Shown here: positions 5,619 through 11,389 of the stretch, one piece after another
Layout of the letters: the number at the start of each line of letters is the position of its first letter
Position numbering within the stretch: position 1 is the stretch's first letter
Source: Gracilaria caudata
Taxonomy: Eukaryota; Rhodophyta; Florideophyceae; Gracilariales; Gracilariaceae
Direction: 5' to 3'
Assembly (NCBI GenBank): GCA_030374735.1
Contig: JASCIV010000839.1
Coordinates: 1-11,389, forward strand
Length of the DNA: 11,389 nt
Notes under the pieces: model-generated
Seen by the model: the letters and a program-made list of their open reading frames with translations, nothing else
The model's database searches: none
Told to the model about the DNA's origin: nothing
Made by a program: the position numbers and the translations under genes

Positions 5619-8600
5619 TCATCTTTCACTAACAGCCGCATCTATTAGACCATCAACCAGAAGACGAACTGTCGAATTTGCCTGTCCATTTGGTCCAAGC
5701 CTGGGTCCCTCTCCCGACTCATGAACATCATAGTGATCGGCATCTACCAACCGCCGGGAAGATATACGAACGGGGCTCATCTGCCCTCTACTGTGCTGCA
5801 CAATGGCAAACCTGGCTGGATCATGTTCACCAGTAGAACCATTGGGCACTGACACATATGCAAGACGGAAGTCTCCAGCATTTTGACTCGTCCTCGGTAC
5901 CATAACCGTCTGAACATTGTTAATGCTTTGCACCGCCGGTAGCATAGTACGAACCCCACTAGGTCGTGGATCAGGTGATGTCATCGGCGACAGTTCAGAT
6001 TCAGCAGAAGACCTGCGGCCAAGACTTCTTCCGTCACATGAACTGTGGCTTTCCCCAAGCTCCCCATCAGAGTGTATAGGATGTCGTAAGATGGTTCTCT
6101 CGTCCACAGGTCCGGCCGTCAAACCAGCTTGAAAGACTTCAACTGGGACCAGATGAGACTGAGGAACAGACAAAGGCGGTGCATGCTCCGCACCTTGACT
6201 ATTAGGTCCCTCTGTTCGGTGGTACTTTGCGGCGAAGTCGTCTGGCGTGATTTGCAAAGACGGCATCGCGCCCATAGACACCTTTGTCGGGATTCCATGA
6301 CTGAGAGGGTCGAAGCTCGGCACATCTTCTTGCGCACTCGGAGATATTGGACCTTCGAAACCAGTTACAACCGTAGAATGTTCAAGGGAGAGCTTTGGAG
6401 ATTGCTGATCCGTCTTTCGATCCCATGCCTTAATCTCCTCCACAATATTAGTATAGCCACCTTTCCTAGCTTCATCCAACGGAGTTGAGCCCCATCGATC
6501 CCGAAGATGAATGTTGGCGCCAGCCTGAAGTAAGATACGGACCACTTCGTGCCTTCCTTCTACGCATGCCAAGTGCAATGGGGTCCGGTGGTCATAATCT
6601 CCGAAATTGGGATTAGCACCTTGTTTGAGATACTGCCTTACGGCATCGGCCCGACCCCTCGCAGCGTGCTCAACAAGATCCATTCCTTTCTGATTGATGG
6701 ACTCCGGCTGAGCCTCAAGAAGATGGGGAGGTATTGTGGCCCCATATTGTCGCAATACACAGAGCACCTTTCTGTGTCCATTTGTCACAGCATCATCAAC
6801 AGGAGATCTACCCACTCGGTCCCTTGCTGAATGTGAGGCGCCATTTACTAGCAAAAGCTCCGCCACCTCCACATGCCCTTCGGAACAGGCGAGATGGAGT
6901 GGCGTGCGTCTGTCGTAGTCCTGAAATGTAGCTTTCGCACCTGCAACAATTCTGTCTCGAACAGCTTCGAGATCCCCCTTAGCAGCAAACTGCATGAGCT
7001 CAAAACTTGTGACGTCCGTGGCAAAAGAATTATCTGTCCCGTTATGTCTTTGTAAAAGCTCTTGAACAACACGGTGTCCATTCATTTTCGCATCCCATAA
7101 TGGTGTATGCCCCCATCGATCTTTCGCATTCACGTCAGCACCACGTTCTATCAACAGTGCGCATATGTTTGCATGTCCTTCAGCTGCCGCAATGTGTAGC
7201 GGAGTTCTCCTGTCGTAGTCCGCAAACCTTACAGATGCACGACCACTCTCAATCTTTTCTAAAACTTGGTCACGTAACCCCCTCGAGCACAAGTCGATTA
7301 GCTTAAGACAGTCTGTGTAGTTCTGCTGATCCACTCCCGCCTCAAGGCCGTCTGTCTCAGTTTTCTTGCCAAAGCTATCAGCAGCACTCCCATTCACAGC
7401 CCCGTGGGACGCAGAACTAGCCCATGGAGGTGAATCTTCAGATAAAGACAGCTGAGACCCTCCTGGGATATGCCCGTTCGGTGGAATCCTTCCGCTCTTC
7501 ACAGATGATGGCCTGTGGCGTTCTGGGGAAGAATAGCTCTCCACCAAGGAATCTCCTTGATCAGAACTACCTTGTGCTATTGCAAATGCAGAATCTTGAC
7601 TGCCCTTCTCCTGAACTCCATTTGAACCATTTGCTTCACGACGGGGTTTCACAGTTTCGTTATCAACGACGACAATTTGAGGCCTGGATCCTGATCTTGT
7701 CTGATGCTGGGAGGCTGATCGCCTCGCCTGGCTCTCAGTTTCTCCTTCAGCTAATGGGTGTACTGAAAAAGAGTACGTGTCTGCTCCAGGCCTTGACAAA
7801 ACTGCTTGTGATATGGCTTCTGTTTCTGCGCCGGCTACAGGATAAGGCGACGCTCCAACAGGGGACCCCATCTGCTTCTGCAATTGGTCAACAGATGGAG
7901 AATGAGTGTTAAACAAACGATTTTGAGCATCACTTCCAACGTCAGCAATGTCCGATGGCGGTCGAGGTAAGTTTCCATCTGATACAGATTGAGGGATAAA
8001 CGTGGGCTGGAGTGCATGTTCTGCGGGTGGCGTGCTCACTGGTCTTTCCGAGAAAGCCCTCGGGAATCCATTAGGACGGAAGGAAGTCTTATGAGCTGCG
8101 TGATGCGCTACCTGATGGGAACCCTCTATCTCCTGTCTGAACAGTGCAGGTGCCGAGTTAGACCCGGTCACGATTCGTCTAATCTCGACTGGTCTCACGT
8201 CATCCTGGTTTCCATGGAGATTAGAGTTCGAAACATATCCACTTCGAACACTGTCAACCATTGATACTTGCGTTTCAAAATCTTCACGGGGACTAGACTT
8301 GCTTAGGTACTCGCTTCGATCATCGAGTTGATTGGATTGTTTCCCCAATGGGCGGCTAATCAAGTCATGTCCACCTTTGAAATCCTGAGATAAATGGGGA
8401 GTTATGGCGATTGGTGGAGCTTCTACAGAATTAGATGACTGAGGTCGCCTGCTAGCATGTGAAGATGTCTGTGGTAGCGGTTGATGCGGACGGTTATCAG
8501 TTTGAGTCCTTGTCATGTCTCCGACAATGACAGTTCTAAGACCTCCAGAAGTAGTGGGATTGTTGGTAGAATCAGGGTTCCCATTGACTGGTACATGCTG

Positions 8601-10877
8601 AGACTGAATGAATGGCTCGTCTTGCTGGTTTGTAATTGATACAGCTTGCTGCGAGCCAACGGCTGGAACGATTTGACCCGCGGTAAACGGCAATACTTCA
8701 GAAGCAATTTCTCTTTCAATGTCTTGAATTCCTAAATCCGACCTCGATGAAAACGATGTTTCCCTGGTTCCCTCATATATGACACTATGTGTTGGCGGTG
8801 GGTCTAGCGAAGTTATTGAACGCTGCACTGGAATACTAGAGACTTGTTGGGGTACGATCTGCTCTTGAATTGGTTGTGTAGTTGCCGTCTGCAGAGACGC
8901 AATGTTTTGCCCTTCAATTTGTTGATGGCCGATCTGCTGCCCTTCAGGATGATGTGGATGCATTAGTACTTGGATGCCGTCCTCGCGATCAACTTGATTT
9001 TGACCTGCGAGATTCTCATCAGAGATCATATCTGATGTACTTGGCAACTGTCGACTGTCTTTAGATTGCTCGTCAGAGTAATCGGGCACAGACGGGGGAA
9101 GTGAAAGAGATTCTGGTTTCTCCGGTAGTCTTGATGTCCCATGGCTCTCGGCTCTTTCCTCAATATGAGGTTGGTCTGTAGAAAAGAGTTCCTGGTGACT
9201 GGAGGTCATAATTACTTTCTCTTGCGGATGATGCGGAGCAGAGGACATATCGAAGCGCTCCCTGGAAACCTGATCATCTCTCGATGTAGAATGGGGGTCA
9301 ACCGGGTGCCCATCCGGAAAGCCTGGAACAACATCTACTCTGGCATGCTCTGCAGCGCCTAGGGCAGAACCTTGTAAAGAAGCATGCGGTGGACATTCCA
9401 TGGATCGCGACATCTGTGCCGACGTTGAGTTATGCGTTGGTACGATTGAAGTTGCACGCTGCGGAGCTTGTGTCGGTTGCAAAGGTATCGTGGCATCGTC
9501 AAGAATTGTACCGGCAACACTTGAAGATTGAATTGAAGTTTGCAGGTGCACAGCTTCAGTACTTCGTGGCGCTGGCTGTGGGGTCGCATTCCGCGAGAAC
9601 GCCTCGCGCTCGCATCGCTGATCGTTCGCCCTTTTCACCTGACGTTCGACCTCTTCTTGAATAACAACCAGCTGTTCATTTCCCAACCCAAATTCAGCCA
9701 CCATTTCTTGGGCAATGTGCCGTGCGCTGTCCTCAAATGGATCAAAGGTGAACTCAACTCTTTTTATCGCATCGCGAATAGGAATCTCAAGACCAATAAC
9801 GAAGCCACCATTCTGATTAGATGCTCGGACCGAAACTTGATTCTCGTCTCCGCCACCGTTCTCTCCTTCTTGCATCCTGACTAGCATGTGCCTTTTGAGT
9901 GGATCAGACCAGTCAATAAGGTCGGTGCCAATGTGCATACCCGTCTGCGCAACCTGTTGAGAGTCAGTGTTTTCTACCGAGTTCTTCACAAGAGAAAGAT
10001 TACTAGCATTACCCGCGTCAGTTTCCCAATCGCTAAACAAAGGGTGTTTCAGAAGCTCCACAGCAGATGGACGAAGCGGTTCCCTCTGTAGACAGGCAGC
10101 GATAACTTCCTTCACATCACCATCAACAAGCATCTCAAAGGCTCTTGGCTTCTCACCTCCGAACACTTTTTTGAAGATCTGGGCCATATTGGTACATTCC
10201 GAGTAAGGGTACTCCATAGAAACTATTTCAAGTAAACACATACCAAAGGCGTAAATGTCAACTTTTTCAGTGTACGACTCTTCATAAAGCTCCGGTGCCA
10301 TGAACTCCGGCGTGCCAATCACGGAGTCCGCCTTTTCCCTCTCCTTGACACCGGAAAGTCCCAAATCACCAATCTTAACCTCGCCCACATGGCCGTTGAT
10401 AAATATATTGTCACATTTGAGATCTCTATGCATGATAGGTGGGGTTTGGGTGTGTAGATACGCAATGGCGTCGAGGATATTGGAGCACCAGCGTCGGATA
10501 ACCTTGAGCTTGATTGCCTGCGCTTTTCGCAAGTACTCTTTGAGAGTGCCGGACATCATCTGCTCAGTAATGAAATTGATAGTTTGATTGCCATTGCTGT
10601 CGGTACCCCGCCATGAGTCATAGAACTTGATAATGTTCTTGTGTGTAACCTTGCGCAGTAGCGAAACCTCGTTGGAAACCTTCTCGAGGTCGTGTTCGGA
10701 AAGGCGGTCGACGTGAAGCTTATTCCACGCAACCTGCAACGCCTCCTCGGTGTCGAAGGCCTCATACACAGTCTTGTAGGCGCCCTTGCCCAAGATGGAG
10801 CTGTATCGGATATAGCGCCCATTTGGACTGGTCTCGACGACTTGCTGGACGTCGGCGGTGGGGCTGCCGTTGGTCAT
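5619..10877 (-). CDS. WNK: WNK-family protein kinase with PF2-like domain and three ankyrin cassettes
   Basis: This is a 1752-residue Ser/Thr kinase in one uninterrupted frame from ATG 10877. The kinase domain spans about 22-281 and is clearly WNK. The catalytic Lys lies in the glycine loop (GKGAYKTVY, K35) and the usual subdomain II Lys is N52 (VAWN, as in plants). The catalytic loop is HRDLKCDN (D152), the Mg site is DLGL (D171, with L172/L174 at the chloride-site positions), and S185 in DSVIGTPEFMAPE matches the activating Ser. Residues about 345-412 match the PF2/OSR1-C autoinhibitory fold, including FTF (376-378). Residues 415-1185 are low-complexity Q/S/P-rich and probably disordered. 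Residues 1190-1486 hold three cassettes of about 100 residues, each with three ankyrin repeats. The tail (1487-1752) is disordered and contains RFAIV at 1689, which fits the RFx[V/I] docking motif for OSR1/SPAK-type kinases. WNKs sense chloride and crowding and control ion balance; a cytosolic role is inferred. Known WNKs are not recalled to carry ankyrin repeats. Confidence 0.93.
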   Translation of the reverse strand: MTNGSPTADVQQVVETSPNGRYIRYSSILGKGAYKTVYEAFDTEEALQVAWNKLHVDRLSEHDLEKVSNEVSLLRKVTHKNIIKFYDSWRGTDSNGNQTINFITEQMMSGTLKEYLRKAQAIKLKVIRRWCSNILDAIAYLHTQTPPIMHRDLKCDNIFINGHVGEVKIGDLGLSGVKEREKADSVIGTPEFMAPELYEESYTEKVDIYAFGMCLLEIVSMEYPYSECTNMAQIFKKVFGGEKPRAFEMLVDGDVKEVIAACLQREPLRPSAVELLKHPLFSDWETDAGNASNLSLVKNSVENTDSQQVAQTGMHIGTDLIDWSDPLKRHMLVRMQEGENGGGDENQVSVRASNQNGGFVIGLEIPIRDAIKRVEFTFDPFEDSARHIAQEMVAEFGLGNEQLVVIQEEVERQVKRANDQRCEREAFSRNATPQPAPRSTEAVHLQTSIQSSSVAGTILDDATIPLQPTQAPQRATSIVPTHNSTSAQMSRSMECPPHASLQGSALGAAEHARVDVVPGFPDGHPVDPHSTSRDDQVSRERFDMSSAPHHPQEKVIMTSSHQELFSTDQPHIEERAESHGTSRLPEKPESLSLPPSVPDYSDEQSKDSRQLPSTSDMISDENLAGQNQVDREDGIQVLMHPHHPEGQQIGHQQIEGQNIASLQTATTQPIQEQIVPQQVSSIPVQRSITSLDPPPTHSVIYEGTRETSFSSRSDLGIQDIEREIASEVLPFTAGQIVPAVGSQQAVSITNQQDEPFIQSQHVPVNGNPDSTNNPTTSGGLRTVIVGDMTRTQTDNRPHQPLPQTSSHASRRPQSSNSVEAPPIAITPHLSQDFKGGHDLISRPLGKQSNQLDDRSEYLSKSSPREDFETQVSMVDSVRSGYVSNSNLHGNQDDVRPVEIRRIVTGSNSAPALFRQEIEGSHQVAHHAAHKTSFRPNGFPRAFSERPVSTPPAEHALQPTFIPQSVSDGNLPRPPSDIADVGSDAQNRLFNTHSPSVDQLQKQMGSPVGASPYPVAGAETEAISQAVLSRPGADTYSFSVHPLAEGETESQARRSASQHQTRSGSRPQIVVVDNETVKPRREANGSNGVQEKGSQDSAFAIAQGSSDQGDSLVESYSSPERHRPSSVKSGRIPPNGHIPGGSQLSLSEDSPPWASSASHGAVNGSAADSFGKKTETDGLEAGVDQQNYTDCLKLIDLCSRGLRDQVLEKIESGRASVRFADYDRRTPLHIAAAEGHANICALLIERGADVNAKDRWGHTPLWDAKMNGHRVVQELLQRHNGTDNSFATDVTSFELMQFAAKGDLEAVRDRIVAGAKATFQDYDRRTPLHLACSEGHVEVAELLLVNGASHSARDRVGRSPVDDAVTNGHRKVLCVLRQYGATIPPHLLEAQPESINQKGMDLVEHAARGRADAVRQYLKQGANPNFGDYDHRTPLHLACVEGRHEVVRILLQAGANIHLRDRWGSTPLDEARKGGYTNIVEEIKAWDRKTDQQSPKLSLEHSTVVTGFEGPISPSAQEDVPSFDPLSHGIPTKVSMGAMPSLQITPDDFAAKYHRTEGPNSQGAEHAPPLSVPQSHLVPVEVFQAGLTAGPVDERTILRHPIHSDGELGESHSSCDGRSLGRRSSAESELSPMTSPDPRPSGVRTMLPAVQSINNVQTVMVPRTSQNAGDFRLAYVSVPNGSTGEHDPARFAIVQHSRGQMSPVRISSRRLVDADHYDVHESGEGPRLGPNGQANSTVRLLVDGLIDAAVSER
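6422..7310 (-). repeat. Triplicated ankyrin cassette within the WNK gene
   Basis: Residues 1190-1283, 1290-1385 and 1398-1486 are three copies of one module. Each opens with a degenerate repeat (AA.G....V......GA), followed by DYD.RTPLH.A..EGH and then DR.G.(T/S)P..(D/E)A....H/Y. The DYD motifs begin at 1220, 1320 and 1427, giving spacings of 100 and 107 residues. At DNA level the first two keep a shared CTGTCGTAGTCC block (near 6909 and 7209 on the plus strand), while the third (near 6590) has diverged. This points to internal tandem duplication within the gene. The consensus resembles the ankyrin units of plant integrin-linked-kinase-like (Raf-like) kinases. Confidence 0.85.
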
Positions 10878-10943
10878 CTAGCGTTGAAAGCGGAGAAGAG
10901 GGTCACCTCTGCGAGCGCAAGCGCGGCGAGCAAGCGCACCCAT
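10878..10943 (-). promoter_or_regulatory. Upstream ORF ending directly at the WNK start codon
   Basis: An ATG at 10943 opens a 21-codon frame (MGALARRACARRGDP and onward) that ends in TAG at 10880-10878, immediately before the WNK ATG and in the same frame. If translated it would limit initiation at the main start or feed it by reinitiation. The TAG, preceded by CTCTTCTCCGCTTTCAACG, could instead be a 3' splice acceptor of an intron in the leader, which would remove the uORF. Confidence 0.4.
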
Positions 10944-11389
10944 GCAGTTTTGGGGGAGACGAGGGTGAAGGCGCTGGGCACGGCTGGAAGGTAAAGCGAC
11001 GGCGAGCGAGAGGAGAGTTGAGAAGGAAAGTCCACTGGAAAGGGTCGGGGTGTCTTTTTTTTGGGAAGCAGGGGGGGGCGAGCGGCGGGGACAGTACGCG
11101 CGGAGATTTGACAGAAAAAGGTATGTGACTCGCGATTGAAGACCGATGTATAAAGGCTGGCGGAAACGCGCGAGTTTTTTTAGGGCAGTGTGGTGAGTTG
11201 AACGGAACGCGGGACGGATGGGCCGGGAGAAGTGGGAGAGGGAGCTTGGATGCGCGAGAGGTTTGGAGGCGTCGAGGGTGAAAAGGATGGAGGGGCGGAG
11301 GTGGGCGGAGTAGGTGATAAGGAAATGGGGTTGAGTTGCGCTGAGTCGGAATGCCGCGAACGCTGGAGGGGTTGTGGGGTGGTGGAGGG
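10881..11389 (-). promoter_or_regulatory. WNK 5' leader and promoter region, pyrimidine-rich on the coding strand
   Basis: Apart from the uORF, nothing coding is evident. The plus strand is strongly purine-rich, with long G/A runs at 11020-11100 and 11210-11389, including an 8-T run and an 8-G run near 11053-11077. The WNK coding strand is therefore C/T-rich, as in many TATA-less promoters and 5' leaders. A TATAAAG at 11149-11155 is oriented rightward, away from WNK, and might serve a divergent gene beyond the window. Confidence 0.4.

Noticed and set aside
1..11389. CRISPR array, prophage, insertion sequence or bacterial operon
   Set aside because: No spaced direct repeats, transposase or phage genes were seen; the genes are typical nuclear eukaryotic ones with one spliceosomal intron.

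Overview
This looks like nuclear DNA from a compact, intron-poor eukaryote. The five recognisable genes encode typically eukaryotic nuclear products: a WNK kinase, the complex III subunit QCR8, a mitochondrial-type bL12 with a presequence, a coiled-coil/WD40 protein of Mdv1/Caf4/MDA1 type, and a secreted protein with a signal peptide. Only one convincing spliceosomal intron is visible (78 nt, GT-AG, with a pyrimidine tract before the AG). The ending of QCR8 (HRY) and the Asn in WNK subdomain II resemble plant-lineage proteins, and Mdv1/MDA1-type proteins are known from fungi and red algae. My best guess is therefore a red alga, but this is inference and a fungus or another protist is not excluded.

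Layout from left to right: (1) 1-182, left edge, no confident gene; (2) 183-1043, minus strand, secreted Cu/Zn-SOD-like protein lacking its metal-binding histidines, with one intron; (3) 1044-2184, over 1 kb without a gene I can support; (4) 2185-2412, plus strand, QCR8; (5) 2413-2808, shared 3' region of the convergent pair QCR8/bL12m; (6) 2809-3393, minus strand, mitochondrial ribosomal protein bL12m; (7) 3394-3947, divergent promoter region; (8) 3948-5459, plus strand, coiled-coil/WD40 adaptor; (9) 5460-5618, a 159-bp convergent spacer; (10) 5619-10877, minus strand, a 1752-residue intronless WNK kinase with an autoinhibitory PF2-like domain and three ankyrin cassettes; (11) 10878-11389, its 5' leader and promoter, very purine-rich on the plus strand, with an upstream ORF ending directly at the WNK start codon.

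Three neighbouring genes (QCR8, bL12m, WD40 adaptor) point to mitochondria: respiration, translation and probably division. The two most unusual items are the WNK-ankyrin fusion, an architecture I do not recognise from characterised WNKs, and the secreted SOD-fold protein, which has lost all identifiable metal-ligand histidines but keeps the structural cysteine pair and GDLG motif and has gained a six-cysteine tail.
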